64,000 nt of DNA from Alishewanella tabrizica (GTDB lineage: Bacteria > Pseudomonadota > Gammaproteobacteria > Enterobacterales > Alteromonadaceae). The stretch is from assembly GCF_014652375.1 (NCBI RefSeq), contig NZ_BMYR01000013.1, positions 38,196 to 102,195 on the forward strand, written 5' to 3'. The position numbers were made by a program, and so were the translations under genes. Positions 20,097 to 29,314 of the stretch are shown here, piece by piece; the stretch's first letter is position 1; every line of letters begins with the position of its first letter. Below the pieces are notes generated by a model. The model did no database searches, was not told the origin of the DNA, and was given only the letters and a program-made list of their open reading frames with translations.

Positions 20097-21479
20097 TTAA
20101 CACTCAATAATATTGACCGCCAAACCACCGCGTGACGTTTCCTTATACTTTGTTTGCATATCCTTGCCCGTATCCCACATGGTTTTGATGACTTTATCTA
20201 AAGACACCTTTTGATCACCGCTGCCACGCAGCGCTAATCGGGAAGCATTAATGGCTTTAATTGAACCCATTGCATTGCGTTCAATACAGGGCACTTGCAC
20301 CAAGCCACCAACAGGATCACAGGTTAAACCTAAGTTGTGTTCCATGCCAATTTCAGCGGCATTTTCGACATGTTGCGGGCTGCCGCCTAAAATTTCAGTT
20401 AAGGCCGCTGCGGCCATAGAACACGCCACACCCACTTCACCTTGGCAGCCTACTTCTGCACCAGAAATAGACGCATTTTTTTTGTATAAAATACCGATGG
20501 CAGCGCCGGCTAATAAATACCGTGCGGCAATTTCAGGTGTAACAGGTTGGATAAATTTGTCGTAATACATTAATACGGCAGGAATAATACCCGCAGCGCC
20601 ATTGGTCGGTGCTGTAACCACACGTCCACCAGCGGCATTTTCTTCATTAACCGCTAAGGCAAACAAATTAACCCAATCCATCACCTGGAGTGGATCTGAA
20701 CTTTTTTCAGAAATGAGTTTTTTATACAGGGCAGGCGCGCGGCGACGCACTTTTAAGCCGCCGGGTAAAATACCTTCGGTGCGAATACCACGCTCAATGC
20801 AGGCACGCATCGTTAACCAAATATTATTGAGCTCGCTTTCAATTTGTGTGCTGCTACGTAACACTTTCTCATTTTCCAGCATCAGCCCAGAGATGGATAA
20901 ACCATGCTCTTTACACAATGCGAGCAATTGCGCACCGGATTCAAAAGGAAACGGCGGAGGGTTATTCGCCGCAAATTGGCTGGCTGCCTCTTTTTCTTTG
21001 GCAAAGTCTTCGGCTTTTACAATAAAGCCGCCGCCAATGGAAAAGTAAACCTCGCTCAGTAACACATTTTTCTCAGCATCAAAGGCAATCAGTTCCATGC
21101 CATTGGAATGCTCTTTTAAGGTTTTACGGCGATGAAAGACGATAGCGCCGTCTCGTGCAAAACTGACGGCTTGTTGCTGCGCTAATTGCAGGCGTTGGCT
21201 TTCATGAACTTGTTTTAAAATGCCGTCAACGGCATCAGGATCAATGGTTTCAGGTAAGTACCCCGACAGCCCCAGAATGACGGCTTTTCCGGTACCATGG
21301 CCAACACCGGTTTGCCCTAAGGAGCCAAAGAGTTCTACTTTTACGCTGGCTACATTTGCCAATACGTTGTTGTGTTGTAATTGTTCAGTAAATTTTTTGG
21401 CCGCCCGCATGGGGCCGACGGTATGCGAGCTGGAAGGCCCGATGCCAATACTAAACATGTCAAATGCACTGATAATCAT
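20097..21479 (-). CDS. sdaA: L-serine ammonia-lyase (iron-sulfur type)
   Basis: Deaminates L-serine to pyruvate and ammonia in the cytosol, using an oxygen-sensitive [4Fe-4S] cluster. The single-chain form contains both domains: the N-terminal beta domain ([22 protein letters not shown]) and the C-terminal alpha domain with [15 protein letters not shown]. Cluster-ligand Cys residues are seen in [17 protein letters not shown] and [20 protein letters not shown]. The length of 460 aa is normal. The order pabB-nudL-sdaA matches E. coli. Confidence 0.96.
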   Translation of the reverse strand: MIISAFDMFSIGIGPSSSHTVGPMRAAKKFTEQLQHNNVLANVASVKVELFGSLGQTGVGHGTGKAVILGLSGYLPETIDPDAVDGILKQVHESQRLQLAQQQAVSFARDGAIVFHRRKTLKEHSNGMELIAFDAEKNVLLSEVYFSIGGGFIVKAEDFAKEKEAASQFAANNPPPFPFESGAQLLALCKEHGLSISGLMLENEKVLRSSTQIESELNNIWLTMRACIERGIRTEGILPGGLKVRRRAPALYKKLISEKSSDPLQVMDWVNLFALAVNEENAAGGRVVTAPTNGAAGIIPAVLMYYDKFIQPVTPEIAARYLLAGAAIGILYKKNASISGAEVGCQGEVGVACSMAAAALTEILGGSPQHVENAAEIGMEHNLGLTCDPVGGLVQVPCIERNAMGSIKAINASRLALRGSGDQKVSLDKVIKTMWDTGKDMQTKYKETSRGGLAVNIIEC

Positions 21480-21736
21480 AATAATGTGGCTTCTGTATTG
21501 TTATTGTATCGCTGTTGTTTTGAGTGGCTTTGCGCGTTTTGCCGTTTAGGGACATATCCTTTACCAGACTATGCTAAGCCTTTGTTATTTTGTAGGGTGT
21601 TAATGGCCGATATTGTAGCGTATGGCAAGATTTACTGTAAGCAGGCTAGAAAGCCAATTGCCATGAAGGGCAAGACATTACCTTGTTTTTTTAGTGGTTG
21701 TGTTAACAAAAGTTTACGGAAGGTCTTTTTGAATAA

Positions 21737-22306
21737 TCAGGCAATTTGGCACATTAATTGGTCGATAATGGCAGCAGTCGCCCCCCAAATCATTTTATCT
21801 TGATAGGGCATAAAGTGCAGTTGGCGTGGCATGCCTTTCCAAGGTAACGATAATTGATGGCGATTGTCGGGAGATAAAAAAAACGTGAGAGGTACCGTAA
21901 ACACGGCGCTAACTTCTTGGGGATCAATAATAATTGTAGCAGATGCGGGCAGTAAGCCAACCCATGGACTGATAGTAAAACCGGTAAGGGTGTTGTATGC
22001 GTGCAATTGACCAAGCAGTTCAACCGTGTTTGCATTCACCCCAATTTCCTCTTCCGTTTCCCGTAACGCGGCGGCGGCCGGGGTTTCATTACCCTCAATT
22101 TTGCCGCCCGGAAAGCTAATTTGCCCAGGATGATGCTGTAAATGTAATGCGCGCTGGGTAAATAGTACGCGAAGGTGATCACCATAATCGACAATAGGCA
22201 CTAACACGGCACTTTGCCGTGGCCTCATACCAGGCGGTAAATGGATAACGGTCGCCGGCGTAATAGGCTGTAATAAAAAACGGCTTTTAAACTGGCTGGC
22301 TTGCAT
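21737..22306 (-). CDS. nudL: CoA pyrophosphatase (Nudix hydrolase)
   Basis: Nudix hydrolase of the NudL/YeaB (CoA diphosphatase) type, which cleaves CoA to 4'-phosphopantetheine and 3',5'-ADP. The Nudix box lies at about residues 67-89 (GGKIEGNETP...LRETEEEIG) and the CoA-subfamily segment HHPGQISFPGG lies directly before it. The length of 189 aa matches. Position between pabB and sdaA supports the assignment. Confidence 0.92.
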   Translation of the reverse strand: MQASQFKSRFLLQPITPATVIHLPPGMRPRQSAVLVPIVDYGDHLRVLFTQRALHLQHHPGQISFPGGKIEGNETPAAAALRETEEEIGVNANTVELLGQLHAYNTLTGFTISPWVGLLPASATIIIDPQEVSAVFTVPLTFFLSPDNRHQLSLPWKGMPRQLHFMPYQDKMIWGATAAIIDQLMCQIA

Positions 22307-22457
22307 CGCGCTTTGTGTACTCTATGTTGAAGTAAATACCATTGATAAATATAACAGTGATGTAAATACCAGCTACCTAAATACCAGTTACTAAAATACT
22401 CGTTAATTAAATAATATTAAAGTAAACATCAGTTAGGCAAACAATCTGTTGTCCTTT

Positions 22458-23834
22458 TTACGTTGCTGACAGAACCGGTAAAATTTTTGCGACTTTATCC
22501 AGGGTTTCTTGATACTCACTGCGCGCATCCGAATCAGCAACGACACCGCCGCCAGCCCAACAATATATATGTTGTTCTTCGCAGACTAAGGTACGAATGG
22601 TGATATTCGTATCCATATCGCCTTTACTATTAATATACCCGATAGCACCACAATATACATGGCGCCGATGCGGCTCAAGCTGCTCAATGATCTGCATGGC
22701 GCTGATTTTGGGCGCCCCCGTAATAGAGCCACCAGGGAAAGCGCCACGCAGTAAATCACAGGCGCGATAAGGTGCCGCCAAGGTTCCCGTGATCGTGCTG
22801 ACCAAATGATGCACCGCTGGAAAGCTTTCTATGGCAAATAATGCCGGTACTTTTACCGAACCGGGTTCACTCACTTTACCAATGTCGTTGCGGAGTAAGT
22901 CAACAATCATGACATTTTCGGCACGATCTTTATCCGACAACTGTAAAGCATCCGCTTCGGCTTGATCGGTAGCCGGGCACGTGCCTCGGGGTTTAGTACC
23001 TTTGATTGGTTTAGTTTCAATGGCGCCCGCGTGTAACTGTAAAAAACGTTCTGGCGAAATGCTGATCACCGCTGCGTGTGGCAGGCGGATAAACGCCGAA
23101 AAAGGTGCCGTATTTTTTTCTCGAAGAAGCCGATAAGCATGCCATTCATCACCTGCATACTTTGCATGAAAACGCTGTGCTAAATTAATTTGATAGCAAT
23201 TACCGCTTTTAAGCTCAGCTTGTACCCGATCAAATTTTTCATGGTATTCTGCTTGGCTCATATTCGCTTGCCACGCAGAGGTGAGGGTAAATGGCTGCAT
23301 GCTGGGCGCATTAGGGCTTAAACGCTGTTGCAACTTGTACCAGTTTTGCTCAGCGTGACCACTATAATCACTAAACCAAAGCTGTTTTGTGTGCTGATCA
23401 AAAATCAGTGCCCATTGGTATAAACCAACCGCCATATCAGGCAGTTTTAATTCGGCTTTGGCAATAGAAGGCATTTTTTCAATATAACGCCCCAAATCAT
23501 ACCCAAAATAACCTAAGGCCCCGCCACAAAACGGTAAAAAACTTTCACTGACCTTGGGGAAATAGCGCTTTAGCGCACAGTCTAATACCTTAAAGGGATC
23601 AAGTGTGTAATGATGACTACCGTGTTCATCCGTGAGAGTGGTCGTGCCATGTTGGCTAACTAAGGTTACCGCAGGTTCTGCCACCATAATTTGATAGCGA
23701 CTGTTAGGATGATTGGCCTCGGCTGAGTCAAGCAACATGGACCACGGCTGAGCTGCAAATTGCTCAAACAGCTCCAGTAAAGAGAAAGCCTGCTCAGGTT
23801 GGTTTTTTGCGTCGTAAATTAGGTACTGCTGCAT
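22458..23834 (-). CDS. pabB: Aminodeoxychorismate synthase component I
   Basis: Forms 4-amino-4-deoxychorismate from chorismate with PabA ammonia, for p-aminobenzoate and folate. The N-terminal anthranilate-synthase-like domain precedes the chorismate-binding domain, which carries KSGNCYQINLAQRF, SISPERFL, ETKPIKGTKPRG, DLLRNDIGKV and GAFPGGSITGAPKI. The PIKGT motif (Lys instead of the TrpE Ala) marks PabB rather than TrpE. The length of 458 aa is normal. The start overlaps no gene; the class I fumarase gene is divergent, about 100 bp away. Confidence 0.96.
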   Translation of the reverse strand: MQQYLIYDAKNQPEQAFSLLELFEQFAAQPWSMLLDSAEANHPNSRYQIMVAEPAVTLVSQHGTTTLTDEHGSHHYTLDPFKVLDCALKRYFPKVSESFLPFCGGALGYFGYDLGRYIEKMPSIAKAELKLPDMAVGLYQWALIFDQHTKQLWFSDYSGHAEQNWYKLQQRLSPNAPSMQPFTLTSAWQANMSQAEYHEKFDRVQAELKSGNCYQINLAQRFHAKYAGDEWHAYRLLREKNTAPFSAFIRLPHAAVISISPERFLQLHAGAIETKPIKGTKPRGTCPATDQAEADALQLSDKDRAENVMIVDLLRNDIGKVSEPGSVKVPALFAIESFPAVHHLVSTITGTLAAPYRACDLLRGAFPGGSITGAPKISAMQIIEQLEPHRRHVYCGAIGYINSKGDMDTNITIRTLVCEEQHIYCWAGGGVVADSDARSEYQETLDKVAKILPVLSAT

Positions 23835-23933
23835 GATTTGGGCTAGCCGCTGTTTTCGATGCGCGCTATCATACCAGTACCTACACTAATAGTTAAATGT
23901 CTCGCCAGTATAGGCGACCGAGGAAGGGCCAGC

Positions 23934-25466
23934 ATGACCGTTATTCGCCAGCAAGATTTTATTGATAGTATTGAAGATGCTTTACAGTACATTTCGTATT
24001 ATCACCCCTTGGATTTTATTCAAGCATTAGAAGTGGCTTACCACAAAGAGCAGAACCAAGCGGCTAAAGATGCCATTGCCCAAATTCTAATAAATTCTAG
24101 GATGTCTGCGGAAGGGCATCGGCCGATTTGTCAGGACACCGGTATTGTGACCTGTTTTGTGAAGATTGGTATGGACGTAAAATGGGATAAAACCGATTTA
24201 ACCGTGCAGCAAATGGTAGATGAAGGTACCCGTCGTGCCTATTTAAATCCTGATAATCCATTACGTGCGTCTATTGTGGCTGATCCGGCAGGTTTACGTA
24301 AAAACACCAAAGACAATACCCCCGCCGTCGTGCATATTGATCTAGTGCCTGGCCATCATGTTGAAGTGATGATTGCTGCGAAAGGCGGTGGTTCAGAGAA
24401 TAAAACCAAGATGGCCATGCTTAATCCGTCAGACTCTATTGTCGATTGGGTATTAGAAACTATACCGAAAATGGGGGCGGGTTGGTGTCCTCCAGGCATG
24501 TTAGGCATTGGTATTGGCGGTACAGCAGAAAAAGCGGCGGTATTGGCGAAAGAATCCTTGATGGACCCGGTTGATATTCAAGAATTATTGGATCGCGGTG
24601 CTGAAAATGCAGAAGAAAAACTGCGTTTGGAGCTGTATGAAAAAGTGAACAAACTGGGCATCGGTGCTCAGGGCTTAGGTGGTTTAACCACGGTTGTCGA
24701 TGTAAAAATTAAATCGGTCCCTACGCATGCGGCATCATTGCCCGTGGTGATGATCCCTAACTGTGCCGCGACGCGCCATGTGCATTTTCACTTAGATGGA
24801 TCAGGTCCCGCGGATATTACACCGCCTAAACTGGAAGATTGGCCACAAGTGACGTGGGAGCTGGGGGCTAATGTTCGCCGTGTAAACTTAAATACGGTGA
24901 CACCAGCAGAAGTGCAAGAGTGGAAAGCCGGCGAAACCGTGCTGTTAAGTGGCAAAATGCTTACTGGCCGTGATGCCGCACATAAGCGTATTGCCGATAT
25001 GCTGAACAAAGGTGAAGGTTTACCGGCTGGGGTAGACTTTAAAAACAAATTTATTTATTACGTAGGGCCGGTTGATGCGGTTGGCGATGAAGTGGTCGGC
25101 CCAGCAGGCCCAACCACCGCAACCCGTATGGATAAATTCACCGATATGATGCTAACGCAAACCGGTTTATTGGGCATGATTGGTAAGTCAGAGCGCGGTG
25201 ATAAAACGGTTGCTAGCATTAAAGAACATAAAGCGGTCTATTTAATGGCCGTAGGTGGTGCAGCCTATTTAGTGTCTAAAGCCATTAAAAAAGCCCGTGT
25301 TGTGGCTTTCGCCGATTTAGGGATGGAAGCCATTTACGAGTTTGATGTCGAAGATATGCCGGTCACGGTTGCTGTCGATAGCCATGGCAATAATGTGCAT
25401 AAACAAGGGCCGATATTGTGGAAAGCCAATATCGCCGAACTGGACGCTAAACTAAGCCAAGCATAA
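23934..25466 (+). CDS. Fumarate hydratase class I (iron-sulfur)
   Basis: TCA-cycle enzyme that interconverts fumarate and L-malate with a [4Fe-4S] cluster. It is the single-chain class I type (FumA/FumB-like): the alpha-domain motif PICQDTGIVTCF is near residue 67, GAGWCPPGMLGIGIGGTAEKA follows, then IPNCAATRHVHFHLDGSGP, and the beta domain with GPTTATRMDKF near residue 395. Cys residues in these motifs are the cluster-ligand candidates. The frame extends to 23859, but AGGAAGG precedes ATG 23934 and the product begins as expected (510 aa). The terminator at 25480-25506 ends the transcript. Confidence 0.93.
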   Translation: MTVIRQQDFIDSIEDALQYISYYHPLDFIQALEVAYHKEQNQAAKDAIAQILINSRMSAEGHRPICQDTGIVTCFVKIGMDVKWDKTDLTVQQMVDEGTRRAYLNPDNPLRASIVADPAGLRKNTKDNTPAVVHIDLVPGHHVEVMIAAKGGGSENKTKMAMLNPSDSIVDWVLETIPKMGAGWCPPGMLGIGIGGTAEKAAVLAKESLMDPVDIQELLDRGAENAEEKLRLELYEKVNKLGIGAQGLGGLTTVVDVKIKSVPTHAASLPVVMIPNCAATRHVHFHLDGSGPADITPPKLEDWPQVTWELGANVRRVNLNTVTPAEVQEWKAGETVLLSGKMLTGRDAAHKRIADMLNKGEGLPAGVDFKNKFIYYVGPVDAVGDEVVGPAGPTTATRMDKFTDMMLTQTGLLGMIGKSERGDKTVASIKEHKAVYLMAVGGAAYLVSKAIKKARVVAFADLGMEAIYEFDVEDMPVTVAVDSHGNNVHKQGPILWKANIAELDAKLSQA

Positions 25467-25479
25467 CGAAAATAAAAAT

Positions 25480-25506
25480 AGGCCGCAGCACTGACTGCGG
25501 CCTTTT
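25480..25506 (+). terminator. Rho-independent terminator after fumarase
   Basis: AGGCCGCAG (25480-25488), a 6-nt loop, and CTGCGGCCT (25495-25503) followed by TTT form a strong 9-bp GC-rich hairpin with a short T-run, 14 bp after the fumarase stop. Confidence 0.88.
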
Positions 25507-25524
25507 GCTAACCAAGGGGAACTG

Positions 25525-27543
25525 ATGAAAAAACTCACCTTACTTGCTGCCAGCCTCTTTAGCTGCGCTGCGCTGGCCAAAGGCCCACTCACAGTCGAAC
25601 ACTTAAATCAGCATAATAAAATAGGTAATGTGGCGGTATCACCCGATGGCCGCTCGGTGGTGTATAGCCAAACCAATGGCGGTTTTGCGCCAACCGACAA
25701 GTCGCATGATTTGTATTTAATGACATTGGGCGAAAATCGAAGCACCAAACGCTTAACCCATCATACAAGTCGGGAGAGTGCGGTTCAGTGGCATCCCGAT
25801 GGTCGCAGTATTTTCTTTATCGCCAATCGCAGCGGCAGCAATCAAATTTGGCAATTATCGTTAGAGGGCGGTGAGGCCAGACAAGTGACCCAGTTACCGC
25901 TGCCGGTAAATGGGTTTTTGCTGGCTGCCGATGGCAAAACGTTGGCGCTGGCGTTAACGGTTAAGCCGGGCTGTCAAACATTGCAATGCACGTTGGATGC
26001 GCAGGCTAAAGATGCCGATAAAAAAGATAGCGCCTTAGCTTATGATCAGCTTATGGTGCGGCATTGGGATCATTGGTTAGATCAATACCGTGAGCATTTA
26101 CATGTTGCGGTGATAACTGATAAACCGATCACAGATGCCAAGAATCTGATGGCCGATTGGAATACTAATATTGCGGGTATGAGCGATGTTGCTTTTACAC
26201 CAGATAGCCAGCAAGTGGTATTTAGCGCAAAAATTCCAGCGGCTGATCAAGCATGGCACACTAACTTTGATATTTTTCAGGTGCCGTTAACCGGTGGTGA
26301 AAAAGTCAATTTGACGGCAGATAATCCAGCCTGGGATGCCAAGCCAACGTTTTCTAATGATGGCCGTTTTATGGCCTATCTGGCTATGAAAAAGCCCGGT
26401 GCTGAGGCTGATCGGTTTGGCTTAATGTTACTCGATTTAGTCACCGGCGAGAAAAAAGAGCTCGCGGCCAATTGGGATCGTTCGATTTCAAATTATCAAT
26501 TCGGCTCAGACAATCGGACGGTTTACGTGACAACCCAAGATGTGGGTCAGTATAGTATTTATGCCATCAATACCAGTTTTGGTGATGTGGTGAAAGTGTA
26601 TGGAGATGGTTACGCTGGGAACCTGCATGTGGCCAGTGATAAGCTGATTTTTACCAATCACCGACTAAATATGCCGGCCGAAATTTTTCAAGCTGGATTG
26701 GATGGCTCACAAGTGCAGCAATTAACCGATGCCAATGGCGAGTGGCGTGCGGCAGTGCAATTTGGTGAGTTTGAGCAATTTAGTTTCAAAGGTGCCGAAG
26801 ACGCAACCGTGTATGGCTATTTGGTTAAACCTTGGAACTTTGATGCCAGCAAAAAATATCCGATGGCCTTTTTAGTCCATGGCGGTCCGCAAGGTAGTTT
26901 CGGCAATATGTTTAATGAACGTTGGAATGCGCAAATGTATGCCGCTAAAGGGTATGCGGTGGTGATGATCGATTTTCATGGTTCAACGGGATATGGCCAA
27001 GCGTTTACCGATTCAATTAGCCGTGATTGGGGCGGGAAACCGTTAGTGGATTTACAAAAAGGCTTCGCCCATATCCTGCAAACACAACCTTGGATTGACG
27101 GTGATCGCGCCTGTGCCTTAGGGGCATCTTATGGCGGCTTTATGATGAATTGGATTGCTGGGAATTGGCCAGACGCCTTTAAATGTTTGGTAAATCATGC
27201 GGGTTTGTATGATATGCCTAGCTTTTATGGCAGCACTGAAGAATTGTGGTTCCCAGAGTTTGACTTAGGCGGGCCGGTATGGAATCCAACGTCTGATTAC
27301 CAAAAATTTAACCCCGCAGCCCATGCCGATAAGTGGCAAACACCGATGCTGGTGATTCATGGTTTAAAGGATTATCGCGTTCCTTATGCACAAGGATTAG
27401 GCGCCTTTACCAATTTACAACGTAAAGGGATCGATTCGCGTTTGGTGATTTTTCCAGATGAAAACCATTGGATCCTAAACCCAGATAATCGGGTACGGTG
27501 GTATAACGAAGTTTTTCAGTGGTTAGATAAATATACTCAATAA
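25525..27543 (+). CDS. Secreted S9 family peptidase (prolyl oligopeptidase/DPP type)
   Basis: Serine peptidase of family S9, probably periplasmic or secreted. A signal peptide (KKLTLLAASLFSCAALAKG) is followed by a beta-propeller with TolB-like repeats (SPDGRSVVYS, HPDGRSIFFI, FSNDGRFMAYL) and the C-terminal alpha/beta-hydrolase domain. The catalytic triad is visible: Ser535 in GASYGGF, Asp616 in HGLKDYRVP and His648 in DENHW. The oxyanion segment HGGPQGSFG is present. The length of 672 aa fits dipeptidyl-peptidase 5-like enzymes. It likely trims peptides for nutrition. Confidence 0.93.
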   Translation: MKKLTLLAASLFSCAALAKGPLTVEHLNQHNKIGNVAVSPDGRSVVYSQTNGGFAPTDKSHDLYLMTLGENRSTKRLTHHTSRESAVQWHPDGRSIFFIANRSGSNQIWQLSLEGGEARQVTQLPLPVNGFLLAADGKTLALALTVKPGCQTLQCTLDAQAKDADKKDSALAYDQLMVRHWDHWLDQYREHLHVAVITDKPITDAKNLMADWNTNIAGMSDVAFTPDSQQVVFSAKIPAADQAWHTNFDIFQVPLTGGEKVNLTADNPAWDAKPTFSNDGRFMAYLAMKKPGAEADRFGLMLLDLVTGEKKELAANWDRSISNYQFGSDNRTVYVTTQDVGQYSIYAINTSFGDVVKVYGDGYAGNLHVASDKLIFTNHRLNMPAEIFQAGLDGSQVQQLTDANGEWRAAVQFGEFEQFSFKGAEDATVYGYLVKPWNFDASKKYPMAFLVHGGPQGSFGNMFNERWNAQMYAAKGYAVVMIDFHGSTGYGQAFTDSISRDWGGKPLVDLQKGFAHILQTQPWIDGDRACALGASYGGFMMNWIAGNWPDAFKCLVNHAGLYDMPSFYGSTEELWFPEFDLGGPVWNPTSDYQKFNPAAHADKWQTPMLVIHGLKDYRVPYAQGLGAFTNLQRKGIDSRLVIFPDENHWILNPDNRVRWYNEVFQWLDKYTQ

Positions 27544-27647
27544 GTTCACCACGTAAGTATTGGTAACAAGTACACCCAATAACGGCCAAGAGTGTTGTTA
27601 ACACCACGGACTTACGCCGTATTTTTAACATGACAAGTGTGTAGCGA

Positions 27648-27683
27648 AAGCCCTGTAATGTGGATGCCTTACAGGGCTTTTTT
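27648..27683 (+). terminator. Rho-independent terminator after S9 peptidase
   Basis: AAGCCCTGTAA (27648-27658) and TTACAGGGCTT (27669-27679) form an 11-bp perfect stem with a 10-nt loop followed by TTTT. It lies about 105 bp after the peptidase stop. Confidence 0.88.
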
Positions 27684-27814
27684 AATGTGTCTTAATATAA
27701 TAAACATGGCGAACTAACGTGACGTATCGATTGTCGCTGCAGCGCGCGTTGAACCCACGCCCCCTGATACCCTATGCTTAATCTCGGCGAAGCCACCCAA
27801 TAATACGTGTTGTG

Positions 27815-28612
27815 TTAGTACTGCGCGAAAGGGGATTCACCCTGCTGTAGTTGACGTCGCGGTGCCGCAACGCCATATTGCTGCCTTAAGCGGGCAGAAA
27901 AGCCTTCTTGTTCTAATTGAAAGAGCATAGTGGCTAAAGGGGATACTACTTGTTGATGTTGCCGATGTAATAAATGGTAATCCGGCAAGCTCATAATATG
28001 CTGTTCATCAATGGTAAAACTGGCGTTATCTTGCAAGCGATATGCTGCAAAAATGACGGCGTCTACTTTTCCACTTAAAAATAAGGCTTTCGCACTTTCA
28101 ATTGTTCCCGAACTAATCACGGGTTTAGAGGCGGGTAGTTTTTTTAACAGCTCTTCTACAATAATTGAACCGCGGACATAGGTAATACTTGGGACTTGGG
28201 CTAGCGTGCAATTACGGCAACGCCCGGAGTTGATATACAAATACACTTGGGTATCAAAAAGCACATAAGGTACGGCAAGTAAATTGGGATACTGCGAAGT
28301 AACGCGCAATACGCGAGCGATTTCGCCATCTAAAGTGCCTTTGTTTGACTCTACTAAGCTGCGGCCAAAAGGTACATCAACAAAACGTGTTTCGATACCC
28401 AGGCGTCGGTAAGCTTCGCTAAGTAACGCTTGGCTGTACTGCGCGGCAGGGGAGCGTATCGCTTGGCGAAATTGCAATGATGCAGGTAATGGCTGCAAGT
28501 CTACTGTAGTAGGCGCAGCAGTGTTTGCGTGGTTTAGCCATGGCCAGAGCACGGTTAGCGTTAACACAAAAAGGGTTAACATTGAGTGTAAAGTAGGGGT
28601 TCGTGTGTTCAC
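27815..28612 (-). CDS. Periplasmic solute-binding protein-like (SBP_bac_3 type)
   Basis: Predicted periplasmic protein related to family 3 solute-binding proteins. An N-terminal hydrophobic segment (LTLFVLTLTVLWPWLNHANTA) is a signal peptide or anchor. The two-lobe fold is suggested by YSQALLSEAYRRLGIETRFVDVPFGRSL, LDGEIARV, and a later SAKALFLSGKVDAVIFAAYRL. It contains a CRNC pair (about residues 132-135). No ABC permease or ATPase is adjacent, so it may act as an orphan sensor or ligand-binding protein rather than a transporter part. Ligand unknown. Confidence 0.75.
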   Translation of the reverse strand: MNTRTPTLHSMLTLFVLTLTVLWPWLNHANTAAPTTVDLQPLPASLQFRQAIRSPAAQYSQALLSEAYRRLGIETRFVDVPFGRSLVESNKGTLDGEIARVLRVTSQYPNLLAVPYVLFDTQVYLYINSGRCRNCTLAQVPSITYVRGSIIVEELLKKLPASKPVISSGTIESAKALFLSGKVDAVIFAAYRLQDNASFTIDEQHIMSLPDYHLLHRQHQQVVSPLATMLFQLEQEGFSARLRQQYGVAAPRRQLQQGESPFAQY

Positions 28613-28712
28613 TTAAAATCCATTTATAATGCACTTAGCCTGTTGAGGCGTTCACGTCATCCACGGTGATGGTTTCTTAGTGTAATAGTATAACGCGCCC
28701 TACGCAATTTCT

Positions 28713-28850
28713 TTACATTCGTGTTCTTTGCCTAAATTGCCACGTTAGATAAAACAATATAACGATAAGTATGATTTGTAACGGCACAGGTAAGCGTTTT
28801 AACCAAGCCATCGTTTTAGATTGTTTGGGCAATGTCGGAATTTTTTGCAT
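28713..28850 (-). CDS. Small single-pass membrane protein (45 aa), unrecognised
   Basis: Short frame from ATG 28848-28850 to TAA 28713-28715. A GGAG lies 6 nt before the ATG, among the better Shine-Dalgarno sites of the window. The product starts MQKIPTLPKQSKTMAWLKR, has one hydrophobic span (VPLQIILIVILFYLTW) and ends in a strongly basic QFRQRTRM tail. Nine Lys/Arg residues flank the span on both sides. It lies 100 bp upstream of the solute-binding-like gene on the same strand, so they may share a transcript. I do not recognise a family. Reality rests on the ribosome site and membrane-protein composition. Confidence 0.5.
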   Translation of the reverse strand: MQKIPTLPKQSKTMAWLKRLPVPLQIILIVILFYLTWQFRQRTRM

Positions 28851-28973
28851 AGCTTACTCCCTGCTCTTTTTCGGCTCGTTAAGTTTTGCGTGAGCTGTTA
28901 AATTTCGCTAAACTAGCCGAAATTTCAGTAATGCTTTGTAGACTATAGCATTATACTAATACCAATTATTTCT

Positions 28974-29147
28974 GCATTGGTGTGTTTTTATGCCGAGTAA
29001 ACACTTAAGCATAAAAGCCAATAATAGGGAATCAGGTGTAAAACCTGAACTGTACCCGCAACTGTAAACAGCGCAACGTTTCAATACCACTGGAAACGGG
29101 AAGGTGAAACCGAGGTTATCGCTGTGAGTCAGGAAACCTGCCAATGT
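28974..29147 (+). ncRNA. Cobalamin (adenosylcobalamin) riboswitch
   Basis: The conserved cobalamin aptamer elements occur in order: AGGGAATCAGGTG near 29027, CTGTACCCGCAACTGTAA (29050-29067), an ACTGGAAACGGGAAGG segment near 29090-29105, and the B12 box GAGTCAGGAAACCTGCCA at 29126-29143. It stands directly upstream of btuD-btuC-cobO-btuF and should lower their expression when cobalamin is plentiful. The outer boundaries are estimates; the core is certain by sight. Confidence 0.94.
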
Positions 29148-29196
29148 AAGTTTTTCGTCGAATCGCGGTGTTATGGAACTGTTTTCCCATACATCC

Positions 29197-29220
29197 TCGT
29201 TTGCGTAGAGACGATTTTTT
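29197..29220 (+). terminator. Probable expression-platform terminator of the cobalamin riboswitch
   Basis: TCGTTT (29197-29202) and AGACGA (29209-29214) form a short stem (one G-T pair) followed by six T. It lies about 55 nt past the B12 box and 95 nt before the proposed btuD start, where a transcriptional platform is expected. The stem is weak, so translational control is an alternative. Confidence 0.5.
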
Positions 29221-29314
29221 ATGCCCCCGTGCGGGACTACACGGTAGTGGTTAGCTTCCTGTGATGAGCTCATGGGCCGTTTGCTGCTACCTGTTATTAA
29301 TACAGGACGCCCTA

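Noticed and set aside
22320..22440. Imperfect repeats (TAAATACCA-like) between nudL and pabB
   Set aside because: Three loose AT-rich copies with variable spacing; could be chance, and no function is supported.
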